A stretch of 64,000 bases of DNA from Ixodes scapularis (Eukaryota; Arthropoda; Arachnida; Ixodida; Ixodidae): the NCBI RefSeq assembly GCF_016920785.2, contig NW_024609948.1, forward strand, positions 1 to 64,000. Reading direction: 5' to 3'. The notes below the pieces were generated by a model. That model was not told where the DNA came from. It made no database searches and worked only from the letters and a program-made list of their open reading frames with translations. A program made the translations under genes and the position numbers. Of the stretch, positions 54,580 to 64,000 are shown in pieces (within the stretch, counting starts at the first letter, position 1; every line of letters starts with the position of its first letter).

Positions 54580-55132
54580 TGCACTCCCAATTATTGTTGT
54601 TAGGCTGATTTTGGTCAACCCTACTTTAGCCAGTTAAGTTAGAAGGCAGTGTTCTTAGACTCAGACTGAAACCAGATATGATTTGTATGTGTATTTGAAG
54701 TGTCCAACAGCGAAGGCTTTATTTTGTTTATTTCAATGAAACCTTCCAGTGCCATAATGCTAATGAAAATTGGCAAGCCTTGAGACAAAATTTTTTCAAC
54801 TTATTGAAAATTACCATACTGTGCTCGACAATCCGAACTACTACGTCTAAACCGTGGTTCAATAATCCACTTCATCGTTTATCTCATAAAAAGAAAAGAT
54901 GTTTCAGGAGCGCTAAAAAAGGAAATACTTGGCCTAAGCTTGCCACTTGCTCTTCCGAATAAAAAACTATTTTAAAGGGGTGTTAGCACACATTCTTTCT
55001 GATAACTCTAAGCAGACATTCTTTCTGCAAACTCTACCAAATATGTTAATAAACAACCCTCGCAAATTTTGGAGATTTGTACTCTGAAATTAATCTAGTG
55101 AATAGCTCTTGTAATAACATATTGAATAGTGA

Positions 55133-57169
55133 ATGTGTGAATATTTAAATAGTGCGTTTTCTGATGCTTTCACTATTTCTACACCCATTAATGGAATTTC
55201 TCCTGTTATAGAGAATGATTTTCCAATGGATTCAATTGTTATAAACATTCAGGGTGTTTTCAGCGGTATAGAAACCCTCAAAATATCTCCATCATGTGGC
55301 ATAGAGGAAATCATTACGAAGGCTCTCACTAACACTAAATTTTCATCCGGTCTTTACCTCAAAGATATTTGAGCAGTCCGTGGACACAGGGGTGTTGCCC
55401 TCTGACCGGAAAATTAGTAAGTAGGCCAATATCACTCACCTGCCTCTACAAGATCCTCGAGCATGTCATTTACAGGCACCTGATTAACTTCCTGGATTCC
55501 TGCAATTTCTTCACCAATGTGCAGCATGGCCTCTGGAAACGCCTTTCTATTGGGACCCAACTACTTATTCTAACTAACGATTTGTTTAAAAATCTTGACA
55601 CCGGCTTTCCTACTGACGCTGTTTTGCTTAATTTCGCCAAAGTTTTTGCTAAAGTCCCGGACAATCGCATTCTTCTTAAACTTTCTTTCCTAAAACTAGA
55701 TCCTCATGTTCCTAAGTGGATTGAATCATTCCTTATTCATCGCTCTCAATTCGTTTTCACTAACAGCACATCCTCCTCTTTCTCTCCCGTTTCTTCCGGT
55801 GTTCCACAGGAAATTGTGCTTGGGCCTTTGCTCTTTTTAATCTACATTAATGATCTCCCTCTTCACATCTCATCCACTGTTCATCTTTTCACTGATGACC
55901 TGTGCTGTTTATAGACTAATAAAAAACCCATATGACCATGTTGCACTCCAGAACGGCATTTAAGGGGAGACACTGCTCTTTGAAGCAAAATTTTACTAAG
56001 AAAACACATTTTTAAAAATGTGTTTTTTGAAGTTTGGCAAGCACTTATCATCTTGTCCTGAAGGATTTTCGACATATTGAATGAGGGCTACAAATATATT
56101 AAATAGGCTGTCAGGCTTTTTGTGGGTGCCTTTTAGGCATCCGGCAAAAAATGATTTTGAAACTGGAAGGTTCAAAAGTGTCATAAGTAATTTATAAATC
56201 ATCCTAGAGCTTTCATTTATACCTTATTGGATTGCACATACCTCTCAGTTCACTGATCTATGTTTATTTTCTGAGCTCAGTATTTTAATTTGCGTTAATC
56301 CTTTCCATAACCATTGCAAATTAAATTTTTAATATTAATAAATCTAATTAGGTTACCTCAAAACAAAGTACATATTTGTAGTCCGATTGTAATGCCAAAT
56401 AAGCCATGTAAATTTCATTTTATTTGAATCGCAAGTTATATAAAAAAGCTCTTGAAGCAGTGTGTCACACATGGCAGATGTGTCTCAACATTAGCAAATG
56501 CACACACCTTTGCTTTACACATTTTTGCTTCCAGCCCTTAAACTCGTTAACATTCAATGGCACTACCATTCTGACTGCTACACAGTCAAAATATCTAGGC
56601 GTTCGTTTAACCACTAATATATCCAGGAATGTTCATGTCGACGAGACAATATCATCCTCAAACCGCTCACTCGGTTTTGTTTGTCGCAATTTCAACTCTG
56701 CCTTTTCTATCCTTAAACGTCTCCTTTACGCCATGCTTGTTCGCCCTAAACTAGAGTATGCTTCAGCTATCTGGCACCCACATCAGTCTTTTTTTAACTA
56801 ACGCAAATCGAATCTGTCCAGAATCGTGCTGCTCGATTTATTTTTTCTAATTAGTCTCGCCTTTTTTGTGTCACTGCAATGAAATGTCAATTAGCTCTTC
56901 CTGATCTTTCCGTTCGTCGCAGAATTTCCCGTCTTTGCCTTTCCATAAAATGTACTATTCGGAACCATTACGACAGTCTCTCCTCAGCCAGCCCAGCTAT
57001 ATCTCTGCAAGACTCGATCATTCGTGCAAGATTACCCTTCCCAAGACCATTTCAACATTCCCTTCTACCAGAAGCTATTGTAGACTGGAATGGCCTTCCA
57101 GATGATATTGTCACCATCACCGATAACGCTAAAATCAGAACTGTGCTAACCATGCACTCCCCTCTGTAA
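55133..57169 (+). pseudogene. dead LINE reverse transcriptase, several fragments
   Basis: Fragments in order: FSDAFTISTPINGISP (55133-55372); ISLTCLYKILEHVIYRHLIN, VLLNFAKVFAKV, SGVPQEIVLGPLLFLIYIND and LFTDDLCC (55369-55914); then, after the insert, LNISKCTHLCF, SKYLGVRLTTNIS and VRPKLEYASAIWHP (56424-56801); then LALPDLSVRRRISRL and PEAIVDWNGLPDDI to the stop at 57167-57169. Catalytic positions are lost: F-x-K-A-F-D has become NFAKVFA, and the second box reads FTDD. Clearly inactive. Confidence 0.85.
55961..56440. other. about 480-bp insert within the dead LINE
   Basis: The LINE frame is lost after CACTCCAGAACGGCATTTA and resumes near CTTGAAGCAGTGTGTCACAC. The intervening AT-rich sequence begins AAGGGGAGACACTGC just after TTTA, reminiscent of TTAA-type MITE termini, but no mirrored right end is visible. 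Confidence 0.55.
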
Positions 57170-57222
57170 TGCCCTTTGGGGCCTTGAGGGTAATTCTAAG
57201 TAACTAAAGAAACAAATAAATA

Positions 57223-58640
57223 ATATTCCGCCACCAGCGTGTGTTCGTGTAATTATAGGAAACTGGCCTCGTTACTGAAGGACTTGTCACGCGGCAACTC
57301 TGCCGTCAGTGTAACTAAAATGCATCATTCGCAAGCGCAGGCAAGGACGCCACCAAGGCAGCTCCAAAGGGGAAAGAGAACAGAGTAAGGGTGGATTTAC
57401 TCGCCCCACATACGCCTTTGATCAGACTTCTCGACTTCTTTCGTTAACACAGCCATTCTCTTTTCTTCTGTGCTTTAGGAGCACCTAAAATGCCAGTACC
57501 TCGTTGTCTACGAGTAATCTAATAAGGTGAATGGTGAAAACTGCTCTGCAACATGACTGCACAGAGCTTACCAAGGTGAAAAATTGTTTGGCAAAAGTTT
57601 CCTATAGTATTGCTTGCAACGCGTCTGAAAACCTCTGGCGTGCTTTTAACTTTACTAATGTGTTGCGTAACAGTTTGCATTTTGTGCATAATGCCTTCCC
57701 CTTTTCCTGCAGGCTGTAGAGGGACAAGCAGCAGCAAGTGCGCACCAGTCGTCCGCACTGACTTCGCTAGTGCTTCAGCTCGTCGGTGTGCAGAATCTCC
57801 ATCCGCCAGCCGAATAAAGTGGGTCTCTATGCTCCATTTCATTTTTGGCACGGGTTACACCACCGTTACTTGAACATCTCAGTTGAAAAACTGCCATAGG
57901 TGTCCGCTTTGCAGAATTGTTAAAAGCGAGCAGTCGCAGTCCCGCTGTTCTTGCTGCAGCGGCCATTTTGTAAACTGTGGCTAGACCAAACAACATCTGT
58001 GCCTCGATGGGCTTCTCAAGCGTGGCACTGCTCCCCATTGTAGCTCGCTGTGGCTCGCGTGTGGTGTCCGCATTTGAAGACCAACTTTCCTTAACTGGTA
58101 TGTCGTAGTAATCTTAGATTACGCCACAAGCGAACTTGACATGCAGAAAGAAGGAATTTTTATCAATGTAGACTGCTTTGTAACATCTTCCAACTATTCA
58201 TATTTGTTTATTCAAAGTGTTCAATAATGGCCGGAGTGTCTCCTTGGTGCACTTGTTAGTAACAGGAATACAAAGGATTTCCAGCAAGGAAGCCTAAGGA
58301 AGCTCGAGCACTTCTTAAAGGACACATGCAAAGGACTAATAAAGTTTTTTTAAACAGCCTGGTTGGGAAAAGGAAGTCATAAAACAAATTCACAAGGAAA
58401 ATAAAAATTTTAAGAGCTATATTCACGGCGTATACGAATTTGTAGTTGGCGCCGGCGGGCGCTGCGGAAAAGTGGCTGCTAGTCGTCACGTGACTGGTCG
58501 CTATTTGTCACGTGGTGCTTCCGCTCTATCGGAAGCTTCCTATGGTCTCTAAAAGTTAGTTATTCATCTTTATTTCAAGTGCAACAAAACACAAAGATTA
58601 ATCGGTAACTTTTCGAACCCAAAGAAAGCTCCTGAAAAAA
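57223..58640. other. no recognisable gene
   Basis: Contains short frames without recognisable domains (for example 57610-57873 plus, 57775-58038 minus). No element ends were recognised. Confidence 0.35.
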
Positions 58641-58651
58641 CGGAAGCAGAC

Positions 58652-58818
58652 GTGATAGACCTGTGTGCCGGTCAGATGACGGCGGCAGCGCTGCGGGGTA
58701 GACAAACTTGCGCGGCGGTGGCGGTGTGGAGAAATGAGTTGACGGCGGCGCACCACGCTCAGCGTGCAGCGGCGGCGTGACTGTGAGTCGACTTTGAGAC
58801 GGCGCACAGGTCTATCAC
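58652..58818. mobile_element. 167-bp GC-rich inverted-repeat element
   Basis: GTGATAGACCTGTGTGCC at 58652-58669 and GGCGCACAGGTCTATCAC at 58801-58818 are inverted repeats with one mismatch. The interior is GGCGG-rich. A small MITE is likely. Confidence 0.65.
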
Positions 58819-59210
58819 ATGACTTGCGGCGGCTCCCACGGGCGCAACTACAAAATCATTTTGTGCCGTCAATATAGCTCTAAAATTTTTTTTCTTCGTT
58901 CTAATTTTATTTTATAACATTCTTTTTCCATCTGGTCTGTTTACAAAAAAATGTTTTTTTACTTCGCATGTGTCCTCAAACCCCGCCCCCCCCCCCATCC
59001 CCCCCTAAAAAGAAAATGCAATACTTTCAGTGCTTAAATTAACTATGTAATGTTGACAGCCCTTATTGATTCGATAGAACCCTGGGGTGAAAATGTCCGT
59101 CAACTGATTCCAGATGTTTGGAATAGTTACCAACTTGACCTACCGGTGACAGGAAGTTACTATGCGCTGATAAACATTTCGGCTGGGTACGTGTTAGCAA
59201 ATGCATGAAT
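58819..59210. other. no recognisable gene; C run
   Basis: Includes C runs at about 58985-59004. No gene. Confidence 0.35.
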
Positions 59211-59218
59211 GCATATTC

Positions 59219-60672
59219 AGTGGTGGAACTGCCGCTCCATTTGCACCAAACTGTGCCAGAAGGAATAACCTGCTACATGCTGTTCCAAAGGCTGTTCTTG
59301 AAAAGGAGACTGAAAGTGGCTGGCACATGGCATTCTTTGCGTTGCCAAGAATGCCATGTGCCAGTACTATGTGCAAAGAGTAGGGCTGAGCGAATATTTT
59401 AATTATTGGGGTGGGTTAACTCCTTGAGTGCACTTCTCCTCAAGAATTGATGCACTGCGGAGAAGCAATACCTGCGGAGCTGACACCACGATCTTCCGGC
59501 TCGCTTTGCCGCAGCTCAGCCGCACACGGAGGCGAAAAACACACCTTAAAAGTGGTATAGCGCATGCGTGCGCCTGGTGTAATAAAAAGAAAAAAAATAG
59601 TGATTGTTGATATTTACGTCACAGTAAAATCTTCAAAATCTAACTGTGGTTGTTATGCAAGTGTATATGTTAGGCAGCAATGTTTTAGCAACCTGTGTTC
59701 ATTATTTATCCTTGTTTTGTTTTAATTCAGGTATGAAGAACATATATTTGTATACGGCAAGAATATTTACAAATCCCCTCAATTAGGTGTGGCTGGGCTC
59801 TCTTATAGGTTTCATTTTAATTCAAATCTGTCATTTACTTGCCACCCCAATGTAGGTATTGGACTGCCTGAGGCCACAGTCTATAAATGTAGCTAGATTA
59901 AATTTAACAGAGCTCATAAGCGGGCAATTAGAAGCTTGGGAACAAGCTTTGTGAGTACAGCCGAATATTTGTTTAAGCATGGTGTACTAGTAGTGAAAAG
60001 CGTGGAGAAAGACGCAGCAACTATTCAATATTCAATTAAAGAATATTCGGCCAGAACCTCTATTTAATTCGAATTCGCTTCGAACCTAACACCCATTATT
60101 TGCACGTGCCTAACGAAGAGTTGTTGTTCTTTGTGCAAACGGTGCTCACATCGATCGCAATGAATAGATAGCGCTACTCATTGTTATCAGTTAAAGTAAC
60201 TATGTGCTTTGCTTAGCTGCTCTATGAACAGTAGTAGATTGAATACGAGCGAGGGCAGCGTGACATTCAACACAAAAGTGTCCGTTTGTTGTCGAACTTG
60301 TGGCAATTACCTCACCGTGATACAAACCCTACAAAGTAGCCAAACATATTTTTTGCATCAAACACAAACCGAAGACGCCATCGGTACTCCTAACAGGTTA
60401 ATTGAGACATCTGGAGAGTTACTGGCGTATGATTGTTCAATAAATAAATAAATATCTGTAGTGGCCAGGTCCCTGTAGGTATGGTGCCTTAAATAGTTTT
60501 CCACCACCAACAACTACAGTTTTTCCCACAGGCTACCTCCTAAAGAAATGGTATAAAACTTTTTGAGGTGAAAGCTCCACATTGTTTGCTCCAAAAGTGG
60601 GAATCAGCTCCAAAATGTGTTGTTCCCTGCTACAAGAGCTGCTCCAAATCACCTCTTGTCAGTTCCACCACT
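59219..60672. mobile_element. hAT-like element, 1454 bp
   Basis: Termini AGTGGTGGAACTG and CAGTTCCACCACT are perfect 13-bp inverted repeats. Flanks GCATATTC (59211-59218) and ACATATTC (60673-60680) are an 8-bp duplication with one mismatch. Subterminal words GCTCC / GGAGC are frequent at both ends. The interior includes an AATATTCG-rich block (about 60020-60085) typical of another dispersed family. No transposase. Confidence 0.8.
59320..59364. repeat. perfect 18-bp stem, 9-nt loop hairpin
   Basis: CTGGCACATGGCATTCTT and AAGAATGCCATGTGCCAG flank TGCGTTGCC inside the 1454-bp element. Confidence 0.9.
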
Positions 60673-61639
60673 ACATATTCAAAAACAGTATGGTGACAAT
60701 GAAAATAGGCTTAGGAGGTCTAATCTGTTCTTGTTTGTGTTGCGTCGATGAGGAAAAAATGTTCTTGTCACGTAGTCACATATTGTTTATTAACAGGTTA
60801 GGTTACATGTTGAGACCTCATGGCGGTTGCATGGAACAAGAAGAAAAGGAATGGCGCGGTGTGCGCGGGAAGTCCACCGGAAGACGCTGGCCCCCTGGTG
60901 GCGAAATACACAAATGCAGCAGTTTGGCTTCTTGGATACTGGCACTGAAGCATAGGGGCAATCAGAAGAAGTTGTCGAGTTCTGTGCGCATAAGTTAGGT
61001 GTACAGCTTGGCCCCTCTAATCTGGAGAAATCGCACCAGCTAAAGAAATTCCAGCCCGAGAAAACTAGACCGATCATCGTTAAGTTTGCCCGTTTCTAAG
61101 ACAGAGAAAGCATTTTGGCCTCCGGTTTCAAATTGAAAGACGCCCCAAGGATATTTCTGCGTCTGTACGACTTGCCCGCAGCAAACCTTTTGAGTACAGA
61201 AAAAGTACGTCGGCCAGTTGAAAACAAACTAGCAAAAGATTTCTTTTAGTACTTTATCGTTAGAAGTTGGAACCGCGTTCCCGCAAGATAAATCGTGATT
61301 TGATAGAACTGAAACGTGATCCGATCCGAAACCTTGCCGGCCAGCAGCTTTCACGCGATCGGTAGATCTGTTTGGTGTACTTTAACCTTGCACCTGCTTG
61401 TCACTTCGAATACGATGACTTCGTTAATCGTAGTCTGCTGCTTCGATATTCAGTTGCACAATAGGATAAACTCGAAATTTGGTGCCCTGTTCCTCCGCGC
61501 AACTCCGCGTCCGTTGCTTACGCACGTCACGTGGTTCGCACATATAAGTACTATGTCGAGCACGTGTGGGTTGTGTGATAAGCAGAGCTGGTTTGCATTT
61601 TGAGCAGCTGAAAGCCACTAAGAAAATAATCAGACTTGT
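60673..61639. other. no recognisable gene
   Basis: A plus frame 60582-60998 has no recognisable domain. A short stretch around 61030-61210 (ETARPIIVKFARF-like in one frame) hints at an old coding relic but cannot be assigned. Confidence 0.3.
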
Positions 61640-62465
61640 ACCCGTCACTGAAAAAGTAACCGATGACAGTTACAATCACTTTGCTGTATAAAGTACCCGA
61701 CTACAATTACAATTACAGCCTCAAAGAAGTAATCGAAAAATTACTCTAAAGTAAGCAATTACTTCCCACGTTACTTTTCATTCAAACTTTTTTTATGATT
61801 GCATAATCCGTGGAATCTCGTGCTCAGTTGTTAAAGAAAAAAAAAAAGAAAGCCTCGACTGTTTTTGCTTAAAGCGCGAAACACACGTACAACCAAACCG
61901 TCCGATCCGACGTCTGACCGCGCAATACGACGGTCGGAGGCAAGGGTTTTCAACGCTCTCCGATGCTGCGGAACCCCCTCGCCCCCCAAGGTCATTCCGG
62001 CAGTCCGCACGTCGGATCGGACGGTTTGGTTGTACGTGTGTTTCGCGCTTAAAGCTGAGTGAGTGATGGCACACACCTAATCCCTCACAAGAGGCTAGAT
62101 AAAGTCATTTTTCATACCCATAAGTAGTCTCCGGTGTAGAAATAAAAATGTACCCACGAAAAAGAAGCATAGTAAAGTGGCCTACTAATCCTCACAGCCT
62201 CGTGCTTAATAATTTCGAAAAGAAAAAAAAGCCCGTTGCCCGGAGGTGAATAACTCCCACTCCCTCCCCCCCCCCCCCCCCCCCCAAAAAAAAAAAAAAA
62301 GAAATGAGGAAGATTGTAATGGGGGGTAATTTTGTAATCGATTACAGCAAAAAATTAATTCAATTAAAAAGATCATTACCCCTTAAAGGAAGTATTCGAA
62401 GCGTCACAAAATTGCAGTAAAAATAATCAATTACAAGTAATTTTGTAACACGTTACGTACGAGTC
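61640..62465. mobile_element. GTAATTAC-rich repeat with inverted flanks
   Basis: 61640-61790 and 62320-62465 are both dense in GTTAC, AATTAC and GTAATT words in opposite orientations (for example AAGTAACCGATGACAGTTAC at left, GTAACACGTTACGTAC at right). This is a diverged inverted-repeat element. It hosts the 177-bp MITE at 61873-62049 and poly-C/poly-A runs at 62267-62301. Confidence 0.55.
61873..62049. mobile_element. 177-bp MITE with perfect 41-bp inverted repeats
   Basis: Arms 61873-61913 and 62009-62049 (AGCGCGAAACACACGTACAA... and its inverse) are identical over 41 bp, flanked by TAA at 61870-61872 and 62050-62052. The 3-bp TAA duplication fits PIF/Harbinger. Perfect arms indicate a recent insertion or gene conversion between arms. 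Confidence 0.88.
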
Positions 62466-62574
62466 TGGAAAGTATAGAGGCTCACAAAGTTTCAAGTTTT
62501 CACACCTTTTACACTGTTATCCCATCTACCTAGGTCCCTAACCACTCATGTTCATCTGTGCTGCTAAGCGCGAT

Positions 62575-62755
62575 TGAAATTGCTCCCGTGCGTGTCTAAG
62601 ACACAAGCTGAAGTGCAATGAAAACTGATCTGAGCTGCTCCAAGCCTGCTCCAGAACATAGTTTTAGCTGCTCCCAACCTGCTCCTAAACAGCTGTTTCA
62701 GTTGCTCCCGTGGCTGTTCCCAAGGACATTTCGTGAGTTCCACCCCTGCACTAAC
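62575..62755. mobile_element. terminal fragment of the 59.2-kb hAT-like family
   Basis: GCTGCTCC repeats lead to GTGAGTTCCACCCCTG, a diverged version of the CAGTTCCACCACT right terminus at 60672. No matching left end is nearby, so it is truncated. Confidence 0.5.
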
Positions 62756-63029
62756 TACGTCACCGGACCTTGTCAAGTCCATTCAATACTGCGATGGGCT
62801 CCGTGATTATAGGTTACAACATGTCGACTTGCCACTCTCCGTTCTTGTCAAACATTCTATTTCCAAAATCATTCGCGATTATAATGAGGCTGATTATAGA
62901 TGAATAGATCATGGGTTGACAATCTTTTTTGACCATTACATTTAAATTGTCCTCTTCCATCAGTAGAGGAAACCGGCATTATTTAAAGCTAAAATGAACA
63001 GTCTTATAAATATGTTTGTTCCGACAGCC

Positions 63030-63300
63030 TGAGTATGCACTGATTCAAATAACCCATGGTTCACCAAAATGCTGCTCTTTTTGCATAACAAGAAAAGGCT
63101 ATTTGCAAAGGCTAAACGTGTTAACACCTCAAGCTTTGGGTGCTTATAACTTTGCCCTTAAAAACTACAATAAAAAGTTGAAATTGGCTACTAAAAGTTT
63201 TTTTTTTATGACTCGCTGTTTATTTTGAATGGTAACCCGAGGAAGTTTTGGAACATGGTGTCACCAAAAAGCAATAACTCTGCCATCAAACCAAGCCGCG
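63030..63300 (+). pseudogene. CR1/L2-like LINE scrap (linker between endonuclease and RT)
   Basis: Two frames together read NNPWFTKMLLFLHNKKRLFA, ALGAYNFALKNYNKKLKLA and YDSLFILNGNPRKFWNMVSP. This corresponds to the W-F-x-x-x-L-x-x-L-x-x-K-K-x-L-(F/Y)-x-x-A-K ... NPKKFW segment in other LINEs (compare SKPWFNNPLHRL at 54.85 kb). Frameshifts break it, and both ends are truncated. Confidence 0.7.
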
Positions 63301-63714
63301 ACAATGGCGATCCCATACAAGAAAGCGACTGCTCTGCAAATTACGACCTCAGCGAAAATATTACGTCCGTGGGACGCCGCATTCTCAACTAATGCCGATA
63401 ATAAAAATGCGACCCGCCGCAAGCCGCTGCTCCTTAGCGGGCGGCAAGCGGTTTGTCGATCGCCAAAGCAACATTGGGCCGTGACGTCAGTATGCTTCTC
63501 TTTTTTTCCTCTGGTCCAGGAGTTGCGCGTAGTGCGCTTCTTTGAGCCACTACCACAGCTACTTCGGCTTGCGATTGGCGTGTTTAGCCGTTGCTTTTAT
63601 CTGTAGCCCGTGTAGCTTCGGTATAGAATTTTGTTTATTTGCTTGTGAGGACTTCAAGACTCGTTTTAGCGAGCAACTCGGTGCGCCCAAGACTGCCCAG
63701 CTGTTCCTCGAAAG

Positions 63715-63837
63715 ATGCCGAGCGCAACTTGTAGCGCTGTGGGCTGCTCAAACAACCCGCTGTGCAACCCGGAGGTGCTTCTTCACAAGTTTCGAACGGA
63801 CCGGAAATTGAAGAAAGTGTGGGTGAACGCTGTTCGA
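63715..63837 (+). pseudogene. THAP zinc-finger N-terminus, truncated
   Basis: 41 residues from ATG: MPSATCSAVGCSNN..., with C6-x4-C11, HKF at 24-26, and KKVWVNAV at 33-40. This is the first half of a C2CH THAP domain, a DNA-binding fold found in P-element-type transposases and in host regulators. TGA at 63838-63840 cuts it before the second zinc pair (C-x2-H). The following frame does not restore it within view, and no donor GT fits directly at the break. The start agrees with the usual M-P-x-x-C pattern. Either a decayed transposase or a first exon with an unseen junction. Confidence 0.55.
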
Positions 63838-64000
63838 TGAGTGGACTTTGGACTTCGGCTTTTATGCGCCCGAGGAAAAAAGAACGAAAAAACAGAGGTG
63901 TACAGCCCAGCACTCGTGTGTTCGGCCGCCGCAGCTCGCGCCGTAGAGCCTCAAAGCTTTGTGTCTGGGACTGACCCGCAGCGCGAAAGTGAGAGGGCCC

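Larger units (their letters stand above)
54781..57222 (+). mobile_element. decayed CR1/L2-like LINE
   Basis: Starts inside the region between endonuclease and RT (SKPWFNNPLHRLSHKKKRCF) and ends at a 3' tail, GCCTTGAGGGTAATTC then AAACAAATAAATAAT at about 57222. Multiple frameshifts and stops are present, and a foreign segment of about 480 bp interrupts it (55961-56440). The tail matches the style of the LINE at 37.6 kb, suggesting related families. Confidence 0.85.

Overview
The window looks like a repeat-dominated intergenic or intronic stretch of a large arthropod nuclear genome, most likely a hard tick. No rRNA, tRNA, CRISPR array, operon or intact single-copy host gene is visible. The organism is inferred from the character of the elements (CR1/L2-like and RNase H-bearing LINEs, many hAT-like, TTAA-flanked and TAA-flanked MITEs, GATGGATG LINE tails) and from frequent poly-A/T and poly-C/G runs. 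It is not proven by any marker gene. Nothing was aligned by program; all repeats and termini were found by reading.

Layout. 1-4.7 kb: a partial open frame at the edge, two Ty3/gypsy pol remnants (integrase C-terminus, plus strand; protease/RT junction, minus strand) and short tandem duplications. 4.8-7.1 kb: a 5'-truncated LINE with RT, RNase H and zinc knuckle, broken by one frameshift. 7.8-8.9 and 11.2-13.1 kb: inverted-repeat elements, including a TAA-flanked element abutting a TTAA-type MITE that carries a 161-bp TA-flanked MITE. 15.8-18.8 kb: a 3-kb element with very long inverted repeats. 19.7-22.3 kb: two copies of one MITE family, one split by a 742-bp insertion made largely of TATCGATA-type palindromes. 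24.0-26.0 kb: a hAT element with a decayed transposase.

29.4-35.5 kb: two different hAT-like elements placed back to back, with three copies of the 8-bp target GTTCGTTC. The first carries a nearly complete LINE on the minus strand, with intact ORF1 (zinc finger, coiled coil, SGNH esterase) and ORF2 (endonuclease, RT, CCHC). 37.0-46.1 kb: a deep nest. A low-copy repeat was split by a CR1/L2-like LINE, the LINE was split by a 5.1-kb long-TIR element with an 8-bp target duplication, and that element contains two adjacent TTAA MITEs. A second copy of the low-copy repeat at 45.9 kb preserves the empty site, and removing the 5.1-kb element restores the LINE reading frame.

47.5-64 kb: hairpin MITEs, a hAT-like element with perfect 8-bp duplications (48.1-49.1 kb), a BED-finger hAT remnant, a short Q-rich coiled-coil ORF, a dead LINE, another hAT-like element (59.2-60.7 kb), a 177-bp near-palindromic MITE, a LINE scrap, and a THAP-domain start at the right edge. 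The only long intact coding sequences belong to the 29.7-34.6 kb LINE. The other coding matter is fragments of transposases and retroelement polyproteins, so the window is best read as a stratigraphy of nested insertions.
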